64,000 nucleotides of DNA from positions 1-64,000 of the forward strand of contig CAMXCT020006573.1 of assembly GCA_947184155.2 (NCBI GenBank), given 5' to 3'. The DNA comes from Cladocopium goreaui (lineage: Eukaryota > Sar > Dinophyceae > Suessiales > Symbiodiniaceae). How positions within the stretch are numbered: the stretch's first letter is position 1; each line of letters begins with the position of its first letter. The notes under the pieces were generated by a model. The model saw only the letters and a program-made list of their open reading frames with translations, was not told where the DNA came from and made no database searches. The translations under genes and the position numbers were made by a program. Positions 29,575 through 40,584 of this stretch are shown in pieces.

Positions 29575-30530
29575 GGAGTCTGAGCAGTCTGTTCACTTGG
29601 GTGTTGGCTTGATGAAAAGATTACACTAGTGGACCCATGTATATCCTCCGGAGTAGCCCTGGAGCAATATTTTTTTTCTGGCGGATTCTATTGCGGAAAC
29701 ACTGCGGAAAAGTGGCGATGCTTCCAGCTTGTGCAGAAATATCTCGCTTTTTGACGGATTTCACGAACGTGACAGATGAAGAACATTGAAACACATTCCA
29801 CTATTCACGCAAGCGTTAATCAAGAAGCGATACAGTACTTCAGTCGATTCTCCCTTTTTCAAAGAACTTTGTGGTAGCTTGGTGTGGGAGTTTGGACGTT
29901 TCGAACACAACTGTTTGCCAGCTTTTGGTGCTTTTCTAGCTTTTATTGTAAGCAGCAGTTGATCTGCCAAATTGCAGATACTTTGGGGAATCAAGTGCTC
30001 GTGGCCAAGGAAAACATGCAGTTATGTGATAGCAACCAAGTTAGATTGAGTCTCATCAGGGCCTTCACATGGCCATGACACTTTTTCTCATGATCTAGAG
30101 GCAATTCTGATTGAATCAAGCAAAGAGCTTGCGAATTAAGTACTGGCATTCAGAAGCACACGCAGCGAGTATTCCGAGACGGTCTCTGTATCAATCAGGC
30201 TCAGACTTCTATCCCAGATCCATAGGGCTGTTGAAGGTCAAAGGCAACCAGACTCTGCAGATTGGGAGCTGTAAATTTCAATTCAATCGAACCTTTGTCC
30301 CTTTGAACATTTGGTTGCCCCAACTGCTTGTTAAAAAATGTCGAAAACGGTCCCAAAAAAGAAAAAGCCCTGGAGTTGCCAGGCTCAGCCCGCGCCTCCC
30401 CTGAACTTTGGGTGGCTTGGTACATGGAATTCAACACGCGTGACGCTATGCTCACTAAAGTTGTTTTGAACTTCGTGGTTGAGCAAAATCACAGCATGGA
30501 TTTTGTAGGACCCATCGTTGTAGATGCCAT
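29575..30530. other. No supported gene
   Basis: Unique-looking intergenic sequence between the MFS gene and the YGQQ ORF. Short frames only. Confidence 0.3.
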
Positions 30531-30974
30531 GTGGAGAATTGCAGTTCTTGTATTGTTCTTGTAAAATCAATCAAAATCCTTTCTGTTCCAACAATCATGG
30601 CGAACTATAGGCATCCGCAGGTAGAATTAGTCCTCCTTCAGCCCTGTTCGCAAAGGTATGGCCAAGCAGCGCAGCCGCCCTATGGCCAGCCAAGCCAAGC
30701 CATGGGACAAGCTTATGTCCCACCGCCAGCATATGGCCAGCAGGCCTTTAGCCAACAGGCCTATGGGCAACAAGGCTATGGCCAACAGCAGGCCTTTGGC
30801 CAAGCCTATGGCCAGCAGGCCTATGGGCAACAGGCCTATGGGCAACCGGCCTATGGACAACAGGGCCATCACCAAGGCTATCAGGCCTTTGGCCAGCCTC
30901 CCTTTGGGCAAATGCCGCAGGCTTATCAGCAGCCATATGGTCAAGCTTTTCCTCAGCTGCTTGGCCAGATTTGA
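30531..30974 (+). CDS. YGQQ-repeat prion-like protein or exon
   Basis: An open frame of 147 codons; ATG at 30531, or more likely the internal ATG at 30598 (MANYRHPQ). From about 30657 to the TGA it is a low-complexity domain of repeated AYGQQ, AFGQ and QAYGQP units, rich in Tyr, Gly and Gln without charged residues. Such domains resemble the prion-like regions of FUS/EWS-type RNA-binding proteins and of many coat or adhesive proteins, and are known to phase-separate. No folded domain is present, so it may be one exon of a larger gene (a short coding-like stretch at about 31156-31237 follows). Function not inferred. Confidence 0.5.
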   Translation: MENCSSCIVLVKSIKILSVPTIMANYRHPQVELVLLQPCSQRYGQAAQPPYGQPSQAMGQAYVPPPAYGQQAFSQQAYGQQGYGQQQAFGQAYGQQAYGQQAYGQPAYGQQGHHQGYQAFGQPPFGQMPQAYQQPYGQAFPQLLGQI

Positions 30975-31155
30975 AGAGAGCCTGGAGAACGGGGCTGAGC
31001 AGATTTTTGGTGCGATGAAATGCAACAAGCCAGTAGATCAAAATGTCTCTTGCAGGTTTGGTGATAGTGATTGTTCCTGTTGGCGGAGTTGAAAAATAGA
31101 GCTCTCAATGTGCCCTCCAACATTTCCAACCCAAAGGCGCTACTCCAGGATTAGC

Positions 31156-31237
31156 TGCAGACAGAAGGCTCTCGTGGAACTCAACCCGCCTAGGTCTGAT
31201 GTTCAGCAGAGTGCCACACAGCAACTGGAAGCCCCTT
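31156..31237 (+). CDS. Possible exon, unknown
   Basis: After a GCTGCAG acceptor the frame reads QKALVELNPPRSDVQQ and ends at a TGA soon after. It has protein-like composition but is isolated. It could belong with the YGQQ ORF. Confidence 0.25.
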
Positions 31238-31649
31238 GACACACTTGGATTTGATGATGCTTTGGTTGTTGAGTCGGGGGGGTTCCTACCCTTGCACCCT
31301 TCATCGCATTGTTCATGCCGGTTCGTAGTTCTAAAGATTGACCTTTCAGCTTTCAGCATGCAGATTTCTAGCGTGATTTTTGACCATTTCAAGTGATATC
31401 AGACCAATTCAGACCACATTTTCCAACGCAAAACCGAGGCATTGAGACAATCCCTGGGTGGTATGCCAGGAGGTCTTGGGGGTCGAGCTGCTAGCTGCTT
31501 GGCCAAAATCAGGTTTCCAAGTCTACTCTCCGTATAGGGGGCATTTCAATGGGAAAATCATCGATGGGTGGATTTTCCATTGAGATCTTTGATTACCAGA
31601 GGATGTTCGATTCCAAAAACTGCCAAGTTTACCTTTGACATCCTTTGAC

Positions 31650-32595
31650 CAGAGGTCCAGCTAGTCCAGCTCCACCTGCTGATGGCTGTACCTCCAACCC
31701 GCTCTTTGCGAAGCTGTGCCCTGGCGCATGTTGGTCTTCCATCCACTCGACCACCCTCGGGTGGTGGCCATGAAATGCCACTGCTTTGAGGCACAGCACC
31801 CTGCAGAAGTTGGCCTTGCTTGAGCAAGATCCCGTAGAGGCGTGAGATGCCCCGGTTTCCTATGGTTTTTCTACCTTCAAAGCCAATTTTTGGAGGATTT
31901 TTGGGATCCGATATATTTTTTTTGGGGAGACACCTGTTGGTTCTCCGCAATTTGTGTGATCGGTTCATCATTGGATTCGCATCATGCAATGTCCTGCGAG
32001 GCGTCGTTCCAAATCCACGAAGCTTGGGAAGAGTTGGGGGCCCCAAACCCTCCATTTAAACTTGCGATGAGGCTGGTGGTGGGCAGAAAGAAAACTTGAC
32101 CGCAGGTCAAATTTCCAGAAAAAAACAGATCTTCTGGAATTGGGCACAGCTTCTCGCTCTTGAGGGTCCACCGGCACTGACATCTTTGCTTCAGGAACCC
32201 TGCCATCTTTGACGAATGCCCTGCTGGAGTGGTGACGGCTTTGGTCTACCTGAGCATAGCCCAGGACTGCTGAGATTCCAAGCTATGCCGGATTCGAAAG
32301 TAATGAACCCTTGGCCGTTTGGTGCAGTACATTCCAATACAATGATTGACATGGTAAATGCAAGAATAAACCTACCATTTGGGCTTGGTTTGTACTGCCC
32401 GTTTATGGTCATGTTGGGGATGGTTTAGGGTTTAGGGGTTTTTTCGTTGGGTAAACACCACATTCTCCGCCATGGGATCGGCATAGGATCGGGACTGGAA
32501 GTATCGTCTCCTCCACCGAGCAACATACATGCTGTACTCCACGCCTGGGCTGCAGATGAGAATGGTCCGATGCCAAGCCTGGTCGGACACGTCAA
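31650..32595 (-). CDS. Minus-strand multi-exon gene, unknown function
   Basis: Three exons are readable on the minus strand. 32595-32457: CAG acceptor, then DVSDQAWHRTILICSPGVEY and YVARWRRRYFQSRSYADPM. About 32199-32127: VPEAKMSVPVDPQEREAVP. 31800-31650: after CTGCAG, LKAVAFHGHHPRVVEWMEDQ, ending at a GTCAAA donor. The HGHHPRVVEWMEDQ segment loosely resembles an ankyrin-type helix pair, but one unit is not enough to call the family. It is the only gene of the central region read on the minus strand. Ends are not defined. Confidence 0.4.
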
Positions 32596-32699
32596 CTGGA
32601 AGGCAAATAGAAACGACCAAGAAGCATTGAGCTGAGGCATCAGGCCGTTGGCCGATGTCTGACAGGCTGGGAAGCAGCTGGTTCAACCTTTACGTTTGG

Positions 32700-32845
32700 C
32701 ATATTATGTGTATATACATATAATTATATATTATATACTAGTATATATTAATATATAAGTTAAGATAGAAACGATGATATTACATAATATACATAGATAT
32801 CTGGATAGGTGGATACACAGATGGATGGATAGATAGATAGGTCGC
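32700..32845. repeat. (TA)n and (GATA/GATG)n simple repeats
   Basis: TATATA-rich tract followed by GATGGATGGATAGATAGATAGG. It marks the left approach to the satellite array. Confidence 0.7.
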
Positions 32846-33090
32846 ATCAGAGAATTGCATGACTCTCTTTGCCACCCTCAAGATTGAGCCAATACAATTT
32901 GGCCAGTGAGCATTGGAGCGAGGCTCATTCGAACCATGTACCATAATTCTGAGGTCTGCGGCCTCAGATTGGTTGGGATATATATTTAAGGGCTGCCGCC
33001 CCTGCCGCCGACCCCGGTAAAGAATCGGGGATTGCTGGTGAAACAGGCAAGCTGTGTGACGAGAAACTTTGGCAAATGCATTATCACAAG

Positions 33091-35932
33091 CAAGAAACCA
33101 GCAGCCAGACACCTTTTGTAAAACACAACCGAAACAGCAAAACACCACCTAATTTCGTGCCGAACATAACGCAAAATCAATCACAATAATAGGTTTTCGG
33201 GGGCCGAAACGTCCCTTCTGAAATCCTACTAGAAATCCAATTTTGTCCAATAGAAATCTAATTAGTCAAATTTGATTGATCGCTAATTTTGATTGCTGCT
33301 GCTACCTCTAATAAAGCAAGAAACCAGCAGCCAGACACCTTTTTTAAAACACAGCCGAAACAGCAAAACACCACCCAATTTCGTGCCGAACATGATGGAA
33401 AATCAATCACAATATTAGGTTTTCGGGGGCCGAAACGTCCCTTCTGAACTCCTACTAGAAATCCAATTTTGTCCAATTTTGATCTCTAATTTTGACTGCT
33501 GCTGCTGCCTATAATAAAGCAAGAAACCAGCAGCCAGACACCTTTTTAAAACACAGCCGAAACAGCAAAACACCACCTAATTTCCTGCCGAACATGACGC
33601 AAAATCAATCACAAGAATAGGTTTTCGGGGGCCGAAACGTCCCTTCTGAAATCCTACTAGAAATCCAACTTTGTCCAATAGAAATCTAATTTTGTCCAAT
33701 TTGATCTCTAATTTTGATTGCTGCTACTGCCTCTAATAAAGTAAGAAACCAGCAGCCAGACACCTAATTTCGTGCCGAACATGACGCAAAATCAATCACA
33801 ATAATATACCAATGTTTATAGTTTTCGACCAATGTTTATACCACTGTTTGTTGCTGCTGTTGCCTCTAATAAAGCGAGAAACCAGCAGCCAGACACCTTT
33901 TTTAAAACACAGCCGAAACAGCAAAACACCACCCAATTTCGTGCCGAACATGACGGAAAATCAATCACAATATTAAGTTTTCGGGGGCCGAAACGTCCCT
34001 TCTGAAATCCTACTAGAATCCAATTTTGTCCAATTTTGATCTCTAATTTTGACTGCTGCAGCTACCTATAATAAAGCAAGAAACCAGCAGCCAGACACCT
34101 TTTGTAAAACACAGCCGAAACAGCAAAACACCACCTAATTTCTTGCCGAACATAACGCAAAATCAATCACAATAATAGGTTTTCGGGGGCCGAAACGTCC
34201 CTTCTGAAATCCTACTAGAAATCCAATTTTGTCCAATAGAAATCTAATTTTAGTCAAATTTGATGGATCTCTAATTTTGATTGCTGCTGCTGCCTCTAAT
34301 AAAGCAAGAAACCAGCAGCCAGACACCTTTTTTAAAACACAGCCGAAACAGCAAAACACCACCCAATTCCCTGCCGAACATGACGCAAAATCAATCACAA
34401 TAATAGGTTTTCGGGGGCCGAAACGTCCCTTCTGAAATCCTACTAGAAATCCAACTTTGTCCAATAGAAATCTAATTTTAGTCAAATTTGATTGATCGCT
34501 AATTTTGATTGCTGCTGCTACCTCTAATAAAGCAAGAAACCAGCAGCCAGACACCTTTTTTAAAACACAGCCGAAACAGCAAAACACCACCCAATTTCGT
34601 GCCGAACATGACGGAAAGTCAATCACAATATTAAGTTTTCGGGGGCCGAAACGTCTCTTCTGAAATCCTACTAGAAATCCAATTTTGTCCAATTTTGATC
34701 TCTAATTTTGACTGCTGCTGCTACCTATAATAAAGCAAGAAACCAGCAGCCAGACACCTTTTTTAAAACACAGCCGAAACAGCAAAACACCACCTAATTT
34801 CCTGCCGAACATGACGCAAAATCAATCACAAGAATAGGTTTTCGGGGGCCGAAACGTCCCTTCTGAAATCCTACTAGAAATCCAACTTTGTCCAATAGAA
34901 ATCTAATTTTGTCCAATTTGATCTCTAATTTTGATTGCTGCTACTGCCTCTAATGAAGTAAGAAACCAGCAGCCAGACACCTAATTTAAAACACAGCCGA
35001 AACAGCAAAACACCACCCAATTTCGTGCCGAACATGACGGAAAATCAATCACAATATTAAGTTTTCGGGGGCCGAAACGTCCCTTCTGAAATCCTACTAG
35101 AAATCCAATTTTGTCCAATTTTGATCTCTAATTTTGACTGCTGCTGCTACCTATAATAAAGCAAGAAACCAGCAGCCAGACACCTTTTGTAAAACACAAC
35201 CGAAACAGCAAAACACCACCTAATTTCGTGCCGAACATAACGCAAAATCAATCACAATAATAGGTTTTCGGGGGCCGAAACGTCCCTTCTGAAATCCTAC
35301 TAGAAATCCAATTTTGTCCAATAGAAATCTAATTTTAGTCAAATTTGATTGATCGCTAATTTTGATTGCTGCTGCTACCTCTAATAAAGCAAGAAACCAG
35401 CAGCCAGACACCTTTTTTAAAACACAGCCGAAACAGCAAAACACCACCCAATTTCGTGCCGAACATGACGGAAAATCAATCACAATATTAGTTTTCGGGG
35501 GCCGAAACGTCCCTTCTGAACTCCTACTAGAAATCCAATTTTATCCAATTTTGATCTCTAATTTTGACTGCTGCTGCTGCCTATAATAAAGCAAGAAACC
35601 AGCAGCCAGACACCTTTTTTAAAACACAGCCGAAACAGCAAAACACCACCTAATTTCCTGCCGAACATGACGCAAAATCAATCACAAGAATAGGTTTTCG
35701 GGGGCCGAAACGTCCCTTCTGAAATCCTACTAGAAATCCAACTTTGTCCAATAGAAATCTAATTTTGTCCAATTTGATCTCTAATTTTGATTGCTGCTAC
35801 TGCCTCTAATAAAGTAAGAAACCAGCAGCCAGACACCTAATTTCGTGCCGAACATGACGCAAAATCAATCACAATAATATACCAATGTTTATAGTTTTCG
35901 ACCAATGTTTATACCACTGTTTGTGCAATGAG
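33091..35932 (+). repeat. Satellite array with higher-order structure, units about 203/223/228 bp
   Basis: Each unit begins (C/T)AAGAAACCAGCAGCCAGAC and carries CGAAACAGCAAAACACCACC, TTTTCGGGGGCCGAAACGTC and CCTACTAGAAATCCAA. Starts read at 33091, 33317, 33520, 33742, 33875, 34077, 34305, 34533, 34736, 34959, 35162, 35390, 35592 and 35815, giving lengths 226, 203, 222, 133, 202, 228, 228, 203, 223, 203, 228, 202, 223 and about 118. Two truncated units (33742-33874 and 35815-35932) share the same rearranged end with ACCAATGTTTATA twice, so longer blocks were duplicated. Open frames on either strand follow the period and are not counted as genes. Confidence 0.93.
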
Positions 35933-36120
35933 ACATAGAACCCTCCTGTTGCTCCTGTTGCTGCTGCTGCTCATGGCCACCACTTGAAACGCTGAAACGC
36001 CACCTAATTTCGTGCCCAAAACGCTCCAAAATCGAGCCCAAAAAGTGCCTAACGTCCCTTCTGAAATCCTAGAAAAAAAAGAATTGCCTTTGTGATGATA
36101 ACCGTCTTGTCAAACACCTT

Positions 36121-36240
36121 CTATTTCCTCCTGCTGCTGCTGCTGCTGCTCCTTCTCCTGTGACTCCTTCTGTTCAAAAGGCACCTGCCGGATGGGAAAA
36201 CACCATGGCAGTAGTAGTAGTAGTAGTAGTAGTCGTCCGA
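36121..36240. repeat. (CTG)n and (AGT)n microsatellites
   Basis: CTGCTGCTG run at about 36131-36150 and TAG/AGT run at about 36211-36235. The poly-valine frame here is a repeat artefact. Confidence 0.8.
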
Positions 36241-36252
36241 AACAAGAGTCAA

Positions 36253-36385
36253 AAGTATTATTCCCTGGCACGCTCCCCCTTGCGTCTGCCGGGGTCGGCG
36301 GATATTGACTGCTGGCTACTGGCTGGGTGCTGCTGTCTTATTCCCTAACGCGCTCCCCCTTGCGCAGCCGGGGTCGGCGGATATA
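36253..36385 (+). repeat. Direct repeat of a 50-bp GC-rich motif
   Basis: TTATTCCCT..CGCTCCCCCTTGCG followed by CCGGGGTCGGCGGATAT occurs at about 36257-36304 and again at about 36339-36383. A related motif in inverted orientation (GCCGCCGACCCCGG) lies at 33004-33017, so similar motifs flank the satellite array. Confidence 0.6.
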
Positions 36386-36578
36386 TATATATAAGTTTTG
36401 ACCTGGTGAATGGCAAAAGGCAGAAGCATCAACATATATAGTTTCTGCCATAGTTTCAATGGAACCACAGCATGGTTGCCGTCACGAGACAATGCAGTAA
36501 ATAGATATATGCACATGCCATCCGGGGCCTTCTTTACTTTGATATGTTGTGGATGGGACCATACAGAGCTCGACTCAG

Positions 36579-38224
36579 GTCATGAACAAGCTGCCATTGA
36601 AACTGGCAGAAGTTGAGGCCGATCGTTGCTTGCTTGTGGTTTTCTCATGTTTTCTCTGGGCCCCTGCTTTGTTTAGAATTAGAAAAAGAAAGAAACTGCA
36701 CAGCCCTAAATCAACGAACATATCATGCAAGTTTGAGTAGGGAAAACCAATGGATGGGACCCCAGGATGCTTTTTTGGTGCCTAAATTTCTGATGGTCCT
36801 GGAAGGTGCATGGAAGCACTGCGGCCTCGCAACAGCTGGGGGTCATCAATAGCGATGAGGCCATGGAGCTGTCGATGAGGCACAAAGACACAGTCGCTGT
36901 GCACTTCAAAACTGTGCTCTTCTACCACTTCTACCACCAGGACGCGATAGAATGGATAGAATGGATAAGCTCGGGTGGAAGGGTTTCAGAGCTGATAGTA
37001 GATGAGGCAACTGGTGAGGTTTGGGGGCTTGGAAGGCTCCTTCGCTCTGTAATTGAAGGTATTTTCCCTGGGTGATTTCATGTGATCGCTTCTTTTTGAT
37101 TTTTCTTCGATGCCCCAAATATTGCATCCTTGCAGGAGCGTTCACCCTGTGCATGCAGAACGCGCTCTTGGTGTCTCCCGTTCTGGACCAGGCTGCTCTA
37201 AGTCCCGGAATGGATATGAAAGATCCTTCCACGGAATATATGGGTTTGTCCGAAAATCGGCTACGCCCCAAAAACTGACGGTTTATCATGGTTTATCATG
37301 GTTTATCATGGTTTATCATGGTTTATCATGGTTTATCATGGTTTATCATGGTTTATCATGGTTTATCATGGTTTATCATGGTTTTCCCTATTGAAATACA
37401 GTATCCATTTGGGGCTATCCACCACTGGCGCATATGTGCCGGGAATCATCGCCAGGTTCTTGACCAACAGTAGTGTGGATGTGTGGCTCGCTGCACGTGA
37501 TGAACAGAAGACGTTTGATTCTCAGCGTGGCCCTGGTTTGTTACGTAGACTTGGAACGCCCATGGTTGCTATGAGAATAAGACGGTCATCCGGGATCCGA
37601 AAATTCGGTTGCTTTCAAATTGTTTTTGAGACTCGCAGCTTTGAGGCTGTTTCGGATGGACCGAAGTGGCTGTCTTCGCAACACAGGTCACAGGCAGCCT
37701 CCCGTATTCATTGTGTTTTTGGCTCTCTGTCATTCGTTCACCCACATTGCCTTTCTTATCCGTTGTTCATAGGTGTACCACAGTGAGCTAATGGCATATA
37801 TTTACCACATTGACCTGGTGGCATCTAACACGTTGGATCGACGCCAGTTTGTCATCCAACTTCTTTGCCGAGCCCATTGATTTAATGTTTGTCTTTGAGA
37901 TCAACGCCTTCATGTCCGGGAACCCGGCAGTTTCAACGCCCTAGGCATCTGGTTCAGTGGAAACCTCCGAGGCATCCCATTGCGCGTGTGATGCCCGCTA
38001 AGCGGGTGCTGCTGTATCCCACGTGCGCCGTTGAGAAAAGTTGTTGTTGGACTCTGACATTGGCAGGGCATCGAGAAAAGAAGCATTCAAGAAACAGCTT
38101 CAGTGACGTTGACAGCATTTCCAAAGCTGTCTATATATATATGACTAACAGGTACGACCTCTCAGATGACCAGATCTCCAACTTTGAGGAGTGCCAGACG
38201 GAATTCGAAATGTATGCGGATTAG
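36579..38224 (+). CDS. Multi-exon gene, unknown function (possibly joined to the next gene)
   Basis: Exon-like segments: 36579-about 36611 (VMNKLPLKLAE), 36806-37013 (HGSTAASQQLGVINSDEAME to VDEATG, GTGAGG donor), 37136-about 37243 (AFTLCMQNALLVSPVLDQA, hydrophobic), about 37400-37480, 37775-about 37880 (YHSELMAYIYHIDLVASNTL), about 37930-37990 (SFNALGIWFSGNLRGIPL) and 38151-38224 (YDLSDDQISNFEECQTEFEM, then a TAG). The 36806 and 37136 exons join in phase. The last exon could instead splice at a GC donor just before its stop into exon 38617, making one gene to 40584. No family recognised; possibly membrane-associated. Confidence 0.42.
37281..37380 (+). repeat. Ten perfect copies of a 10-bp repeat
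   Basis: GTTTATCATG occurs exactly ten times head to tail inside an intron of the gene at 36.6-38.2 kb. Related degenerate copies of GGTTAATCATGG lie at about 38515-38570 and 40040-40090. Confidence 0.97.
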
Positions 38225-38616
38225 TCGAACGATCAGTTGGTTTGGACATTAAGATGAATGTTTGATTGAGATGTTCTGAGTCCACTGCTCATGATGAGAT
38301 TATCATATCCAATTTTCCTCTCCAAATTATCCAATCACTGGCTCGCCCGTGCGAGCTGCCCGCAACATCAGGATTTGGGTGTATCGGTGCTCCCGGATGA
38401 TGCGGTCCAAGCCTTAAATTTGTGGTGCCTTTTGACACCACTGGGAGCACACTTCCAGGATAGGTCTTCAGCCAATGAGTTGGGTTGTCTGAAAATAGAT
38501 TGCCCCTAAATCCAATGGTTAATATTAATTACTAATATTGGCTAATCATGGTTAATCATTATTTTCCCTATTAAATTGGCTAAAATAGGGGGCAAAACCC
38601 TACGCCCTTTTTTCAG

Positions 38617-40584
38617 ACCCACCCTGTTGGTTGCGGATCTTGTCCCGAGATCCTGAAGCCTCCGAACCCGGCCTTCCGAAAGATTCTGGAGGAGGAAGCG
38701 AAGGGAAGGACGTGGGATGTGAAAAAATTGAATCAAAAAGTGGGACAATGATGCCATGCCGGCCATGTTTTTTCGGCCTTGTTATGTTGTTTTTTGGAGA
38801 ATGGGATCGTGAATCTGAAGGGGGAAGTGGCCAAGAACACCAGATGATTTGGACACCATCCCACTGGAGCTGGGAATCGATCTCTTCGTGAAAGACCTGT
38901 GGCAAACCAGGCTGTTGCAATGCGGCAAGCTCGGCTACAAAGGCCCAAGGACAGTTGGGGCTGAGCATGGAGGTCAGTGGCTCGTGACCCTTGGGCTAAG
39001 CTAATTCTGAAGTTGCTATGCTGACGTTGGTGTTGCGGCCTGCAATGAAAAGACGATGGAATCTTTGTTAAGCTTTGGGTCCTGAGGCTGGGAGTGATTT
39101 CACAAATTTAAAGTTGGAAGAAAACTTTGTGAGTAGTGCTGGCAGCCTGTAGGACAGACTGCTGCTTCTACCGGCGGACATTCGGTGCGGACCTTGACTT
39201 CCAGGTTCCTCAAGCTTGGGTGAATTTCACGCTCCAAACGAGGGAGAGAAGCGATACAGCACATGGAGACTACATGGAGCAGTTGGAACCATGTCCAAAC
39301 TTGTTCACAGACGAACTGGTTGAATGAATGTAACCATCACTGAACTGAATGACTTAATGTCTACAGGAGATGCAAATCGACAAGCCTTGTGTTGTAGCAG
39401 CGGAGATGAGGCCCATCAAGGGCCAATTGGACTTCTTGGCCGGTTTAGTCTTTGAAGGGGTTGGGTGCCCAGTCCTCTGCAGTTCCCAAGTGGAAAGAGC
39501 TGGGGGAGCAACCAAATGCTGCTGTGAACTTAGGCACGACGTCCTTCTGCTGTGCAAAGATTGCTGCGTGCTGAGCAACTGCTGGGTATGGACTGTTGGC
39601 TTGTGGGCTGCTGTGACATTTCTTTCAAGAAAAGCTCTTGGGAATATTAGCAACCATCAATATATCATTTGTATTTATACATGTAGAATAACATGTGTAT
39701 GTATATATATATATATGTATATGTATATTTAGATAATAAATATATAAACATGAATACATAGATAAATGAATAAATAAGAAAATAAGTAAATAAGAAAATA
39801 AATAAATAAACGTACATATATATATATGAGTAAATCGTTAACATGTAATAACTGGCCACTATCATCAGTATGTAATTCTAACTACATAGTTCTGGAATGG
39901 CAGGTAATAGTCAACAGAAAGGGATCCTCACTCTGCAAGGCGCGGCCTTACCCTGGTGGTGGCTGGTGGCTGCGATGGCAACCAGACCTACTGTGCCGAG
40001 GTGGCCGTGGGACAGGGTGGACAGCAGGGACATGGCGGTTTACCCTGTTTAATCATGGTTAATAGTGGTTCATAATGGTTTGTAGTGATTGATAATTCCT
40101 TTGATCAGTGGGTTTGGGTTTTTGGGTTTCGTGTATTTGGAATAACATTCCGAACTAAAATGATCTTCCCAGACTATAAACCTGCATTTAGTTGGCGGAT
40201 TTCGCAGCTAGCCATGTTTGATGGCACCGGAGCGTAATCGAAGCCAGTGGCTTCGGCCGTAGGCCCTTGCTATCTCGGGAAGACCAAACCATTTCCTTGA
40301 GGGATGTCCATAGCTACCAAAAGCACAACAACGACCCGATCTCTAAATGATTTTCCCAGCAAACCTCCATGTGTATTCCAGCCAGGCACTTTTGCGCAAA
40401 CGGAGGATACCAGCTGAAAAACCACTGGGGTGAAGTGCCCCAGAACCATCAGGTCGTGGCCATGACACAGAAGATCAATGCGGAAAAGCTGCTGAACGTC
40501 GTCGTAGCGGATCAGCTCAAGGACCGAAAATTAGGACATTCTCTGGTAACTGGGGAGAAGATGTTGCGAGGAGAAAACTTCTAA
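38617..40584 (+). CDS. Six-exon gene, cysteine-containing protein of unknown function
   Basis: Exons 38617-38739, 38828-38972, 39146-39318, 39367-39442, 39918-40037 and 40382-40584 join with consistent phase at every junction and end at a TAA. Readable segments: GCGSCPEILKPPNPAFRKIL, LDTIPLELGIDLFVKDLWQT, CRTDCCFYRRTFGADLDFQV, MQIDKPCVVAAEMRPIKGQL, RGLTLVVAGGCDGNQTYCAE and ANGGYQLKNHWGEVPQNHQV, finishing KMLRGENF. The many cysteines and the hydrophobic patch LTLVVAGG suggest a secreted or luminal fold, but this is inference and no family is recognised. An acceptor begins the first exon, so the gene starts further upstream, possibly in the 36.6-38.2 kb segment. All six-exon donors here are GT. 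Confidence 0.6.

Noticed and set aside
34135..34692. 185-codon minus-strand frame inside the satellite
   Set aside because: It repeats one peptide at the satellite period and breaks where unit length is not a multiple of three.
33091..35932. Regularly spaced repeats that might suggest a CRISPR array
   Set aside because: The units are contiguous and about 200-230 bp with no unique spacers; the genome is eukaryotic.
36160..36348. Poly-valine frame
   Set aside because: It is a translation of an AGT microsatellite.
37110..37394. VYHGLSWFIM repeat peptide
   Set aside because: It is a translation of the ten-copy 10-bp repeat.
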